Assembly: GCA_009746045.1 (NCBI GenBank)
Contig: RPFO01000154.1
Span: 6,403,038 to 6,467,037 of the forward strand
Direction: 5' to 3'
DNA length: 64,000 nt
Source of the DNA: Mesostigma viride
Lineage: Eukaryota; Streptophyta; Mesostigmatophyceae; Mesostigmatales; Mesostigmataceae
Of this stretch, positions 38,701-51,187 are shown piece by piece; the first letter of the stretch is position 1; each line of letters starts with the position of its first letter. The notes beneath the pieces were generated by a model. That model was not told where the DNA came from. It searched no databases and was given only the letters and a program-made list of their open reading frames with translations. Position numbers and translations under genes: made by a program.

Positions 38701-41700
38701 GCTCGCGCTCGGCCGCCGCCACCTTGTCGCCAAGCTCCGCCGCCATCTTGCGCCCGTCACGCTTCGCCTGCCTCGCCTCCTCCTCCAATCGTTCCCTCTC
38801 CTGCTCCAAGCACGCCTTCTCCTTCTCCAGACGCTCCACCCCCATCTCCAGACACTCCACTTTCTTCCCCTCATCCTCCAACTCAGCCTTGAGAGACTCA
38901 ATCTCGTCCCTGGACGCATCGACCTGGCGCAGCAAGCCACTCTTCTCCTTCTCCAGCGCGCCCACCTGTCCCCCCAACGCCGCCGCCTCCCTCTCGACCT
39001 GGTCTAGCTTGCTCACCAGCCCCGCCTGCTCCTCTGCCACCTGGCGCAGCACCCCTGCGTGCTCCTCTTTGCCCTTGCCCAGCTGGTACCGGAGCACGTC
39101 GACGTCCTCCTCCAGCTGCGCGCACCGTGCCTCCCACTCCACCTTGACTGCTTCCATCCGCACAGCCGCTTCCTGCCGCAACCGGGCCGCATCCTCCTCC
39201 GCTTGAATCAAGAGTTTTTGCTCCTGCTCCTCCAGTGCGTGGGCCAGCACCTGCTCATCTTGCTCCTGTTGCCGTTCGTGTGCGGCCTGTAATTCTTCCA
39301 GCCGTGACATGAGCTCCGCCACCTCGGCAGCGGCCGCCTCTTGCGCCTCCCGCAGCTTGCCCTCTGCTTCCAGCTTGACGGACTCCTTGTCAGCGACCAC
39401 CCGGCTAATGGATACTTGCATCTGCTCAAGCTCCGTGCTCACCGCCAGGCTCTCCGCTTCTAATGCTGCCACCTTGGCGGTGGCAGCGTCCAGTGCGGAA
39501 CGGGCAGCAGCGGCCGAGTCCTCGGCGGCGGCCGCGCGGGCGGTGGCCTCGCACAGGGAGGCGTGCGCGGACGCCAGAAGTTGGGACTGCTCGGCCTTGT
39601 CGGCCTCAAGCTGGGAGATGGACCCCCTGGGGACAAGAGAAAGGGTTTCGACAGCAATAGAAGAGTTTCGATGGCACCATGGCCGTGTTTAGAGCACGCA
39701 ACGCTCGCGCTTTGGACACGTATCGTACGGTCACATCTGGTTACATATGGGTGTGCTAGCATATGAGCAGAAATGGCATCACGGTGTAGAGGAAAGCGAA
39801 CACAAACGGTTAGAAACTGAATGAGCGCAAGGGTATCACGATATCCAGGAAACCGACACCAACGGTTGTTAATGAAATGAGTGGAAATGATGACACAATA
39901 TCCAGGAAACCGACACCAACGGTTGTTAATGAAATGAGTGGAAATGATGACACAATATCCAGGAAACCGACACCAACGGTTGTTAATGAAATGAGTGGGA
40001 ATGATGACACAATATCCAGGAAACCAACACCAACGGTCATTAACTGAATGAGCGGAAGTGGTGTCACGATAATAGAGGAAACCACCACAAACTAGGGCAC
40101 AAACAAGGCATCTCAGTACTTCAGCACTGGCATGGCATCCTCGCAAAGCCCTGGCTTCTGATTACCTCAGCGCAGACATGGTATCCTCTGCAGACGCTGT
40201 GGCTACTGCCAGCGCCTCGGCGGCGGCCGCCAGCTCATCCCTCAGCCCGGCCTCGGTCGCCATCAACGCGTCCACTTGCGATTGGTAGTCAGTGCTGGTC
40301 TGCGCGTATTGGGCGCGGCTGGTGGCCAGCTGCTCCTCCAGCGAGCTGACCTGCTCCGCCAGTTTCTGGCGAGGTAGATTGGGGCCCAAGAACAGAATGC
40401 ATGATTGTGCCAGGAGGGGAGTTACAGCAAGTCACAGACTCGAGAGGGTGAAAACATGATCAGTCTCACATGATATAATAAAAATAATCTCATGCCCACC
40501 ATTTGTGAGGCATACGTGAGGTGGTTAAGTCCAACCGTTGGAACTGTAACCATTAATGCCCACAACACCCATCTATACAATATGTAGGGATACATCCGCA
40601 ACTCTACTAATACAAGCCCCTCACCGATGCGTGCTCCCGCTCAGCTTGCGCCTGCGCCAGCGCCCACAACACCTTCTCCGCCTCCCCCTCCACGCGCCGC
40701 ATGTCGCCGCGCAGGCTCGACACGCTGGCCTCCGCCTCCTCGGCGCGCGCCTCGGCACTCGAGCGGGCTGACTCGGCCCCCTCGAGCTGCGCGCGCATGC
40801 GGTCCAGCTCGACGGTCGCGCGGCGCAGGTCCTCGGCCAGCGCGTCGGCGCGCGCCTGGTGCCAGGGATGCATGGAGGTGAGGGTAGATGGGGCTGGGGA
40901 TTGTTAACATAGACCTTAATATTTTATAATATATACATGTTAATGAGGGTAGGGGGTAAGGTGCATCAAGCAAGGGGAGATGGGGCTGGGGATTGTTAAT
41001 GTAGACCTTTGGGGCTGGGGAAGGTTATACTACTACTATGGTATATATACTACTAGTTCACCATGGGAGATAGGCGGCAACGTGCATCAAGCAAGGGGAG
41101 ATGGGGCTGGGGAAGGTTATACTACTACTATGGTATATAGACTACTAGTTCACCATGGGGGATAGGCGGCAACGTGCATCAAGCAAGGGGAGACGGGGCT
41201 GGGGAAGGTTATACTACTACTATGGTATATAGACTACTAGTTCACCATGGGAGATAGGCGGCAACGTGCATCAAGCAAGGGGAGATGGGGCTGGGGAAGG
41301 TTATACTACTACTATGGTATATAGACTACTAGTTCACCATGGGAGATAGGCGGCAACGTGCATCAAGCAAGGGGAGATGGGGCTGGGGAAGGTTATACTA
41401 CTACTATGGTATATAGACTACTAGTTCACCATGGGAGATAGGCGGCAACGTGCATCAAGCAAGGGGAGATGGGGCTGGGGAAGGTTATACTACTACTATG
41501 GTATATAGACTACTAGTTCACCATGGGAGATAGGCGGCAACGTGCATCAAGCAAGGGGAGATGGGGCTGGGGAAGGTTATACTACTACTATGGTATATAG
41601 ACTACTAGTTCACCATGGGAGATAGGCGGCAACGTGCATCAAGCCACAGGAACAGAGGCGTGTGACATGGTGCAAACTTTCATCTTAAAAAAATAATAAA

Positions 41701-44700
41701 ACAAACAAGGGCCAAGGCCCGTCCGGACACGCCTGGCGGCAGGGAAACGTGGGGGCAAGGGCAGAATAGGGCGTGGGGAACGTTACTAAAATCAACGCGT
41801 GGGGGAGGGTAGGAAGCGCACCAAGACAATGGCGCATGATGCGACAGGATGCCACCTATTGACCAAGACGTGACCGCAAGCGCCTAGTGGCGTGGGGCGC
41901 GGGGAGATGGGGCACGGGAACATGCGACAGGGGGCAAGGAGCACTAACGGTCAGGGACATTCGGCCAGGGGCATACGAACTGTGCGTTCATGGGCCTAGG
42001 CTCATGTGGAACAGGGGACGAGGTACACCGAGGCAATCGAACCAAGGTATAACTGCACGTTTCCATCAGGTCAGCATGGTAGCAGGGCATAAGGTGTTAA
42101 TCTCCGGATTCTCCAAGGAGATACCGCTTTGTGATGCAAACGGTTTAACAAGGGTATGGGTTCCAGCTTTATGGTGCTTGTACGGTTGGTAGACTATTCA
42201 GCAGTGCAGGCTCACACGACGCCTACCGCATGGCCATTCTATTTGGATGGCGTAAATCACTTCTCAACAGCTCACCTGCGTGGCGCGCCGCCCCTCCTCA
42301 GCGCTCTCCATCCGCATGATCACGCGCTCCGCCTCCGCCTCCCTTGCGCGCTGCTCGCCCTCGAGCGTGACCACCAGCGTGCTGAGTCGGCCCAGCTCCG
42401 CGTGCAGCTTCTCCAGCTGCAGCGGCGGCAGCTGCACCGCAACCTCATCCCCGCCCTGCATGTCCAGCGACAGGTCCACCCCTCCCGCCAGGTCGAGCGT
42501 CATATCCGACATCTCGAGCGAGACCTCATGCATGTCCAGCATCCTGCCTCCGGCACCTCCCAGGATGGAGCCTAATCCTAGCGCGGTCACATCCGCGTCC
42601 CCGCCCTTGCTGCCATCGATGCCAGCGCCAAGATCCACCGTATCATCCGCATCATGTGACACTGCTGTCTTGTCATTGTGGTAGTGACAAGTGTCAAGCT
42701 TGGCATCCGCGGTATTCTTGCCCGTGGCGCTGTCAGCGCCCGAAGCAAGGTTGCAGGATTCCAAGCTGGCCACGACTGCGGCCGCCGCGTCACCAAGCGT
42801 GACCTCGCCCCCCTCCCACGAGGCCTCCTCCTCCTCCCCAATGCTTGTCCGGCCCACGGAACCGTTCCCACCATATGAGGACCGAGGGGTCGGCGCTAGT
42901 GACAACCGTGGTGTTGCCAGCATCAGCGAGAGCCGGGCCCCCCCGAAGCTGTTCCGGTCACCAACCCCACCGAGGCTACTCCTGGCTACCCCGCCCAGGC
43001 TGCTCCTGGCCACCGACCCAGTAATGCTCGCGCCTGACGCGATCGTGCCCAGCATGATGTTGGATGTGCGGCGCAGCTCGGCGATGCTGGCATCCCGGGA
43101 CCTCAGCTCCTCCTGGAGCTGGTCGATCTGGGCCTGGAGGGCGGTGGCGGATGCCAGCCTGGACGCCACGTCGGCGTCCCATGCCGCCTGGAGCGCCTTC
43201 TTCTCAGCCCTCGCAGCCACGATCTCGTCGTCCTTGCAAGAGAGGATGACTTGGGAGAGGATGTTTGTCACAAGGGTGTGCACGGCTTCCTCGCGGGTGG
43301 GTAGGCCTAGCGAGCGGCAGTGCCTGCGTTCCTGCTCGGCCGCGTCGGCCTCGGCCAGCAGCTCCTTGAGCTCGTCGACTTCGGCCGCGTGACGGTGGGC
43401 CATCGCGGACATGACCGCCTCCAGCTCCTGGAGGGTGGTCCAACGTTAAGAGCAAAGACGGTCCAGGAAGAAAGATTGAAAGAAGATTCAGCAAAATAGT
43501 TGTTTTGCTACTAGTAGATCAAAGCAGACTCAGAACATGCAACGATATAATGATGATACGAGATATAAGAAGCAAGTCGAACTCCTTATCACGTGTGCAT
43601 GCCGCCAGAAACTAAACACTGATACGTCTAGTTTCCCCGGCAGGGCATACATAAAACTGCAGACGCGAGTTCGACTTACGCTTATTATCCTGGCATCACG
43701 TTAGACGTCTGTCTGTCAAAGCTTGCATTGTAATGGGCCAAGGCACACCTTGTCATTACAACAGAAGCACCCTACAGTGATATGGGACCGTTGGAAAGCA
43801 ACCCGCTGTCACTTGGTGTTGAGTGTGCATGCCATTTTGCAGCACAGTAGTCAAGCATCCCCCCCTTGCCTGGTTGCGTGCCCTTACCCCGTTGCGTGCC
43901 CTCAACCTGCCTGCGTGCAATTACCTGATTGGATACCCTCACCTGGTCACTTGCGTGTGCTGCCCTTCCAGCACTGAAGTCCAACAGCCCCACCCTCACT
44001 TGGTCGCGTGCGCATGCTGCCTTTCCAGCACTTGAGAGTCCGAAATCCCCGTCCTCACCTGGTTGAGTGCTAACGCTGCCTCTCCAGCACTTTAAGAGTC
44101 CAATAGCCCGGCCCTAACCTGGTCGAGTGCTCATGCTGCCTTTCCAGCACTTGACAGTCCAATAGCCCCGCCCTCACCTGGTTGCGAGCCCGTGCCGCCT
44201 CGTACTGCAGCCGCGTGGCCTCCATGCGGGACAGCGCAGTGGGGGTGGCCTTGGCCGCAGCAACCGTGGGGCCCGGTGTGGACATGCCCCACTCTGCGTT
44301 GTCGCATGAGGCCTGCGCTTGCTCCTCCTGCTCCTGCTTCTGCTGCTGCTCCTCCAGCTGCTGCTGGGCAAACTCGAGGGCACCCGTGAGGTCGGATGCC
44401 TGGGGAACAGAGTGCCGAAGGAAACAGGGGAAGAAACCCATTATCGATAAAACAGTCAGATACCAGAAACCCAATAACAAAAATAGTAAAAACTCGCTAT
44501 CAAATGTTTATTAGGCAAATTACTCAGCAGACTAGGAACATCAGTACACCACCGAGCGACCCATAGCCATACAAGACTTTATGTGCAACCCCCCACCCCA
44601 CCCCCGTAGTGTAACCCTTCCCCTCCCTCTCAAGACCCGTAGCCATACAAGAGTTTCCAGATTTCTGGCCTGTGCTGGTTGTCTCATTGATGCAAGACGT

Positions 44701-47700
44701 ACTAAGCAACCTCTCGCCTAGCACATGGGCCACCTACCTGACTTCACATCATCGCACATGGATTTTGAGCACGGTGCAGCACTATTCCACATACCCATGT
44801 ACCGGCACTGTATGAAGTTGAGGCGTGGATTGTGCATAGTACGCAGCTTGGTTATTTCTTTCATTTCCACCCATAGCGTTGCAAGGCTGCCAACGCTCCC
44901 ACATGGTTGGAATCCAGACTCATAGCTTGCATGTGCCCTCCACCCATCACTGCACAAACGAGCACAGAAGTCCCCGTTCTTGTCTGCACTAGCATAACCC
45001 CCCTTCATCGACCCCTGGTCGTCTATGTGTTTACTTATTAATGAACTAGAACTATTTTTCATATTTATCAGTGCCGCACCTTGACCTTGAGAGCCGCCAG
45101 CTCGTCCTCCAGCGCTTTGGCCTTCACCCTTGCAGCATCCCGTTCGTGCATGGCCGTGCCGACGCGCAGCATCAAATCCGCCTCCTTCTTGGCGGCGGCT
45201 GCCTTGGCCGCCGCGACCCTCTTCTCGGCCTCCTTGAGCTTCTTCTCCGCGGACGCCACCTTGCGCTGGGCCATGGGGGGCACGAGAAACCCTACCGATG
45301 CCGCAGAGGACCTGACCACGGTGACAGGTGGCATTGAGAGGATGCTCCCGTTGGTCATGCTGGTGCTGGCATCCGAGGACTGCTTGGTGGATGTGCCCCC
45401 TACGTAATGGCTATGCGAGTGGTGGTGACCACTATGGTGATGATGTCCGCTGGACTTGGAGATAGCGCTGGCGTCGAGAGAGGCCATGATGGGTGGGGCG
45501 TCAACATTCGATGGCAGCCCATCCAGCTGGCTCTTCCTGCGGGAGAGAGACCCGCCTGCACTTGCGTCCATGCTGGCACTCGTGGGAACACCCTCCACAT
45601 GCTCAGAGAATGATTTGCTCTGGCTGGACATGCTGGCATCCACGCTGCCCCCGGAGAGCCCGCACTGGCACGCCCTGCGCGCGATGCTGGCAGACGCAGA
45701 CCCGCCTGTCGTGTTGCTGAACGTCATGCGCCCGCGCGCAGACACAGCCCCAAAAACGACCGAGTGCCGCCGCTTCTTGGGTAGGGGGGAGAAGGGCCCG
45801 CAGGGGCTCCCTGGCGTGAGCGCCCCTTGGCCTTTCGGTTTCTTCTCCGTGGTGCGAGGCCGAGGACCGGTGGAGCCCACGGGCGGCTTGGATGCACTTG
45901 TTGATAATTCATGGGGTGCACGCTGTGGGCTGGATGTGTTATGGGTCACATTGATGGTGGTGGTAGTGCCAGTTGCTGGCGCTGTGGACGCAGGGACGGC
46001 GGGCTCCGGTGCTGAGGTGGCCACGGAGGGAGATGCCTTGGCTGTCTCCGATGGTGCCGGCTTCTTCTCGGTGGCCGCGGCGTGCTCTTGGGCTGACCGG
46101 GCGCATGAGCGCTGCGTGCGAGTAGGCAAGGCGCAGACAATGGAGGCGGAGACCGTGCACAGCGTAAGGAGGTGAAAAGTTTGAGTGCCAGCATGAATGG
46201 CGTCTATGGAGGGCAGGACGCAAGCAAATGCATTTTTTCGCATGCCCAAATGTACACCCTGAAATGCTCCCTACTGTTGCATGCGTTCTTGCCAGCCCGC
46301 TGATCAAGCACTTCTCCTACAGTCACATCCACCGTGCGACGCCGAGCATATGGGACGGATGGAAGGTGTCCTAGGGCGCCACAGGTATCCTTGGGCCCCC
46401 CTCATCTTCACCGCGCACTAGGCCAGGATTGTCTATGCAGCGAGACAAGGCTGGAGATGCGATGACAAGGATCACCTCACCTTGCGTGGGCCCACACGTA
46501 AGTGTGAGAGGCCACAACTTTACCTGCCCCAAGATCCTGACTACCTTGGTCAGGAAAAGCAAGGGGGGCGCCATCATCCCAATCCCCTACACCCTCCTCC
46601 ATGCCCCCTCAACCTCCCTCAACCCAAAGCCCTGCACCCTTCCCTCCCAGGCCCTCAACCTCTCAGCCCAACAGCTCCCTGACCCCTGCCCGCCCTGGAC
46701 ACGTCATGCAGCTGCTGCACCCGCTTGGCAGGTCTGTGGAGTGCGTTTCTCTCAACTCGACTCGCGCAGATGGCCTTGGCCCCCCGCACCGCCACCACGA
46801 AGCGCATGCCTCCTGGCCCCCCTCACCTCGACCGCGCAGACGCCCTTGGCCACCCGCACCGTCACCACCGAGCGTATGTGCCCTTCCCCCCCTCACCTCA
46901 ACCGCGCAGATGGCCTTGGCCACCATGACGGCGACCACCGATCGGATCTCCACATCCTCCATCTCCTCCAGCAGCGCCGCGTTGTGCGCAAGCAGCGCCG
47001 CCTGCTGCGCCTCGAGGGAGGAGATCCTGGGGCGGGGGGCGGGGGGCGGGGCATGGATAGCATTACAATGTACGTGTAAGTGCATACGTAGGATTTCAAA
47101 CAGATGAAGAAATAGTGAGAAGGAGATAGAGACGCATAGTTCTGGCAACGTTGATGGAGCACGCAGCATGCTGACAGACAACTGTGATGTCCTCCCTTCT
47201 CAGAGCTAGGGATATCTCATGCCCGCACGCCCAGAAATGTGGTCCAGAAATGCGTTCGTGGTGGGCCGCAGCAGGCTGCAGGAACGCTAACGAACCGAGC
47301 ACCGTTGAACTGGAAAGTACTGGAACTTCCTGGTGAACAGACGCCCGATTCGGAACACATTGTTCCCAGGTAGAGCGATACTGCGATCATGGCCGACCGA
47401 GCATAGCAATGCCAGGTGGTGATGTTCTGGATAGCTGACACAAGACGTGAATAGAACGATGGCTATCCTGCATGTGGTATCTCTGGATCAAATGACATGA
47501 AACAGCACACAGCATCGAGCTGTACCTCTTGCGGGACTCCATGGTGCGAGGGCTGTCGTGCGCCCCCTGTGAGCTGAGAGATGCTTGCCTCGGGCTCGCA
47601 TGCACCGACGCCGCCTGCGCGGCGCAAGCGTGAGCATCAAGGTAAAAATGGGACAAGTTGGACTGGCAGATCAGGCGTGCGATGACGGGTGTGATGAGAT

Positions 47701-50148
47701 ACGCTAGACGCCGCTTGCAACATACCAAACAATAGCAGGTTCTAGGACTAAGGAATCTGGCCTCTTTGCCCGCGCAGAGCTTAGAGCTATACCATGGATG
47801 TGGCCGAAGGGCTGACGGCTGGCCAGCTAGCAGGTCGCACGGAACTGAGTGAAGCAGGCTTTGTGCCTCCTCCAGAGAGGGCAAAAGAGGAATAAGATAA
47901 TCCGAGTTCATAGGGAGAGGCCCGCTAGGTAAGTGCACTAGTACCCATGGATAACAATTCTACATTTTTAATAAAGACAGGGTTTGCCTGGGAACCGCCC
48001 AAGACACTGATTCAGGACCGTTGAAGTACTGATCATGTACTGTAAACCAACCATGAGACAGCCGTTGCGATTCGGTGGAGAACACATTGCAAACTACAAA
48101 CCGTGTTACCAGCCCCTCCGGACGTGGGCGTGGTCGCGCAGCTTCTAGGAGTGCCTATCTAGCAGCCAAGCGAGCCTCTGGATACACTCACTGAGGCTTG
48201 GCACACGGCCGGTGGTGGCGCCAACGCGCCGGCTGCTTCCCCTCGCTCAAATTGGAGGCTTCGCGCAAAGTTGGGCTTCACAAACTCGCCGCTGGCGGCA
48301 GGGGAGGCTGTCAGGGAGCCACCCTGGGACATGGCAGAATGTCGGACAACGAGAAGAGAGGCAGGCATGCGTAACAGAAAGAAAGTAAAGGAAGAGAAAA
48401 GGAAAGTCAGGGTATGCAATAAGCGAGGGAGCATGACTAACATCATTCTCCTGGGCCTACCCAAACACAAAATTTGCCGTTAATGATGCGATTGTACGTA
48501 TGCCAAGGAACCAGAAACCACATTTGGACGTGCAGAATGACCTGTCATGATACGTCATGGGCGAAGACACATCCCTGAAAATCCTCCACGAGCCACTACT
48601 CCTTTCTCGTGCCAGGCAAGCCAAGGACAGCGTTTGCATTCCTCCTCCTCATCTGGTCCTCATCAAATCATACATTGCTAAATTGATTGAATATGGCTTG
48701 TTCACCCAGGCATGCGCGTGCGTGCAAACAGGCTACAAGGAGAAGCAGGTGAGGGGACTCTTGGCGCGCTAGCGAACTGGTTCACTGATTACATGCGGAC
48801 AGCTCAGCTGGCTGCAGTGTATCCGTTCCATGAGCAACAAGCTTCCCATGGTCATATGAGTGTGTGCATTCTTGTCGCCTCAACAACTCTGGATCTGAAC
48901 TGGTGAAGGTGACCGTGATCAATGACAACGCCCTTCATGTTGAGATTGCTCCCAGACCGTAAGCAGCACCAACACCTCTACACGACGCAGAAAGTCGCGA
49001 AAAATCTGCCAGAGGTCCAGTGTTCAAATCCTGGTAGTGTGCTATTTAACTCTTCACTCTGCTCCAGTAGCCTATATTCCCATTATTTATCATTTCTTAA
49101 CAACTAACAAACTGGAGACATTAAATATTTCGCTGCACTTACAAACAGCAATCTTAAATTCATGTCCAAATCGAGTCATGTTACATGCAATGAGCGATTC
49201 TCGCGCAAGTTGATAGTGCAATCTCAGTGATGAATGACATTGCAACTGGCCACAACACCATTCAGAGATCTTATACATCCAACGCAAATTATGCCAGTAT
49301 ACTCATGGTAGCTGGAATTGGCAGGCTAGAGCAGGGGGATTGGGAGGGGAAATACATGACAACACGCGACCATGCAGAGGGGGGGCAAGAAAAGGCAAAG
49401 TGATTCTGTGCGTCTTTTGCAAGGACGGACGACAGACTTACCTGTGTATTCACACGTCCAAAAGGCCGTCTCGGCCTGTCGCCATCCACTTCCATCACGC
49501 CCCAGTTTAACAGCGCTTTCCCCATTTTGGCGCGCTCGGTCCATGAATGATGTTCCTTGCCCCCCACGCGTTGGTCGGAATGCCTAGAATATCTTGCTGG
49601 AGGGGTGGAGAACACGGGGCGCTGTACAATCCCAGAGTTTTCGTTCTGGGCCGCGAGCACCGGTGTCGTGCTGGTGGTAGCATGATGCTTGGCGAACAGG
49701 GAAACGTCCGTTGGGAACTCGATGGAGAGATCCAACGAGTTGTTGAAATCTCTGCTCATGCTATGATCCCAGTGGATGCTCTCCTGTGTGTGGACATCAA
49801 ATAAAAGGCATCAAGCCCCGAAAAAGGTTTGTCGAACGTTGGTATGGCCAACACGAGCTGCGCGTTACGGCAACTAGGCATCCATGCAGCTGTTGAAAGC
49901 TGGTCACTTTGTGCTAAAATGGAGCTGCTGAGCAACAAATCCATCGATTAGGTGCCCACCACAAGGATGGAAGCTGGCCGCGTGTCTGTCAGTGGCTGCT
50001 TCCTAGGAATACAGTTGCGGGCTTAGCAGCTTGGAACCAGTCATGCGCCCAAAAATACGGGTTTGCAAGGAATCGCCATGTCAATAACCATGCTTACCTC
50101 GTCATCACTGAAAATGTTTTCTTTTCCAAACGCCGCAAATGACCCCAT
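28679..50148 (-). CDS. Giant Ala/Glu-rich coiled-coil protein, about 2,922 aa
   Basis: Nineteen exons (minus): 50148-50098, 49783-49442, 48323-48192, 47614-47526, 47026-46897, 46111-45080, 44399-44178, 43427-42276, 40855-40625, 40365-40166, 39626-38621, 38157-36280, 35659-34821, 34194-34071, 33594-32897, 32335-32018, 30346-30199, 29733-29632, 28753-28679. All borders are GT-AG, phases match (13 phase 0, 5 phase 2), and the sum is 8,769 nt in one frame. Residues 1-204 are Ser-rich and uncharged, with KEN at 9-11 and STPPARYS-type sites. Exon 6 has an acidic/Ser-rich region, PKKRRHS (possible nuclear signal, about 358-364) and a His-rich patch (about 468-485). Exons 7-19 are mostly long Ala/Glu/Leu heptad coiled coil, broken by Ser/Gly/Pro-rich stretches in exons 8 and 13. 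There is no motor, kinase or membrane segment. A structural scaffold (centrosome, nuclear periphery or spindle) is my inference; I do not recognise a named family. Confidence 0.75.
28967..29335 (-). mobile_element. Family B (SINE-like) copy in the last intron of the coiled-coil gene
   Basis: A (TTA)n tail at 28967-29009 adjoins the conserved 3' terminus CACTCCGTTGGGAGTAAATG; the body extends to about 29335. This is the most complete copy seen (about 330 bp plus tail). It has the same orientation as the host gene and lies between exons 18 and 19. No protein is encoded and I could not recognise a tRNA-like promoter head. Confidence 0.7.
30666..31434. mobile_element. Possible MITE with ~30-bp imperfect inverted repeats
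   Basis: The left arm 30666-30695 (ATTCGTTCAAG...CCGGAGCGGCTG) is an imperfect inverted match to 31405-31434. Between them are three ~65-bp units sharing TTTCCGTTACGAATTTTCA (about 30831-31015) and two 156-bp units beginning GCGCAAATTTTAGTAGGGC (31013-31325). It sits in intron 16 of the coiled-coil gene. I could not see a target-site duplication, so a plain intronic repeat cluster remains possible. Confidence 0.45.
31664..31925. repeat. 87-bp tandem repeat, 3 copies
   Basis: Units starting TGCCAGACTACTTCTGGCAC at 31664, 31751 and 31838, in intron 16 of the coiled-coil gene. Each unit starts with the palindrome-like TGCCAGA...TCTGGCA. The following TTGGCGAAGCCGTAGTTA block recurs in part at 19505-19530. 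Confidence 0.9.
34367..34550. repeat. 30-bp minisatellite, 6 copies
   Basis: Unit GGAGTTGGGCACAAGTGCTG plus AAAGGCGGGT, within intron 13 of the coiled-coil gene, upstream (gene strand) of exon 14. Confidence 0.95.
35711..35781. repeat. (GA)n microsatellite
   Basis: About 35 GA dinucleotides. On the coiled-coil gene strand this is a (CT)n tract about 50 bases upstream of the exon 13 acceptor, where a pyrimidine tract is expected. Confidence 0.95.
39796..40085. repeat. 57-bp tandem repeat, about 5 copies
   Basis: Unit GAAATGAGTGGAAATGATGA, CACAATATCCAGGAAACCGA, CACCAACGGTTGTTAAT. The middle copies are near identical and the outer ones diverged. It lies in intron 10 of the coiled-coil gene. 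Confidence 0.9.
40974..41646. repeat. 92-bp tandem repeat, about 7 copies
   Basis: Units beginning GGGGAGATGGGGCTGGGGAA start at 41095, 41187, 41279, 41371, 41463 and 41555, preceded by diverged or partial units. Copies are almost identical, suggesting recent expansion. It lies in intron 8 of the coiled-coil gene. Confidence 0.95.
43935..44177 (-). repeat. Tandem copies of the exon 7 end and its 5' splice site
   Basis: Downstream of exon 7 (ends at 44178) four degenerate units of roughly 55-67 bp repeat the exon tail. On the gene strand the junctions read CCAG|GTGAGG or close variants near 44118, 44052, 43993 and 43941. Three keep a usable GTGAGG donor. Confidence 0.75.
46741..46896 (-). repeat. 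Tandem copies of the exon 5 end and its 5' splice site
   Basis: Two units of about 68-70 bp follow exon 5 (ends at 46897). The nearer one (about 46815-46875) keeps the donor as GAG|GTGAGG; the farther one has GAG|TTGAGA, which destroys it. Both match the exon's GTGGCCAAGG and GCGCGGT stretches. Confidence 0.75.
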
Positions 50149-51187
50149 CGTAGCTGCAGGATGTACCCGGCCCAGATGATGAGAATTTAAGCTTCGCTGT
50201 GGGCCATTCTGTCCATTTACTCTACAGCTATGAGTTTTAGCGCGACCATTTCACCAAATTGGTAGTATTGCTTTATTTATTTCATCAAGTAAGCGATTTT
50301 CGGAGTCGGGTTGCCCCCGTCTCTTTGCGTCTGCCGCTTTCGGTCCTAAAAAGGTTAACGTTCGTGGAGCCTGATCAGTGCAGCGAGTGCCGTCGTGGTC
50401 ATCGTTGATATTGCTCCCATCAAAATTCAAAACCGCGCCTTTGTACAGTAGCAGCGCCAACGGTCGACGCAGATTTTGCACGAACAGCACGAACGGTCAG
50501 TGGTCTCACAGATGGGCTGGGGCCCGGACCACCAGCGTGCCGCCGGCCGGTCCTTGCGATGCGGACGGCCGCGGCCTTCAACCCCCCAGTCGCGGGCTCG
50601 CGGCCACCGGAGCAGTTCGGTGTTCACAAGTAACCATGAGCAACCACGTGCAATAACCACGAGCCAGTCTGAGCCAATGCGGAATGTGCCGCACGAGATC
50701 AGGCGTCGTGCAATCTGGTGCGGTTCTACTAGGGGCCTTGAAGCCTGGGTTCAGGAATACTACACTTTATTTTTTCCAGGTCCTAGTACCGGCGTGCTCC
50801 CAGCCACGTGTTGACACTGGTGTACACCTGTGTGGTTGCGTTGGCGCCAGCGCATGAATCAGGTAGAGCAGAATGCAGCAATATGCGATTATGCGTCGAA
50901 GCAGTTGACAAGGCAGATCCAGGCGTTTGCACTGGATAAGTCCTACGGCCAGATAGCCAGGCTGGCGGGATCGAGTGTTGGGTTTTTGCGAGGCTGTACC
51001 ACGAGAAAGATGAACGCAATCCAGCTAGCGGTCACCATTTTTTGACGTGCATGGCCGAAGCAGGGTCGCCGCTTCGTTAGTAACCGGCTACCCGCGGAAG
51101 CAATTTTGCCAGGCAGGACAGCTGCATTTTTTCGATAGCCATAGAGGCGTCGTAGGGACGTCTCACGGTAGCGCTGTTTCAAGGAAG
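50149..51187. promoter_or_regulatory. Divergent promoter region, coiled-coil gene and CURT1
   Basis: About 1.04 kb separates the two proposed start codons of divergent genes. Both promoters should lie here. I could not identify individual elements with confidence, and the 78-112 codon frames within it look accidental. Confidence 0.5.

Noticed and set aside
36083-43392. Plus-strand Ser/Ala- and Leu/Arg-rich frames of 100-270 codons
   Set aside because: They mirror the coiled-coil exons; splice borders, phase continuity and heptad pattern all favour the minus strand.
28679-50148. Myosin or kinesin heavy chain
   Set aside because: No P-loop or motor domain is encoded upstream of or within the coil; the N-terminus is Ser-rich and disordered-looking.
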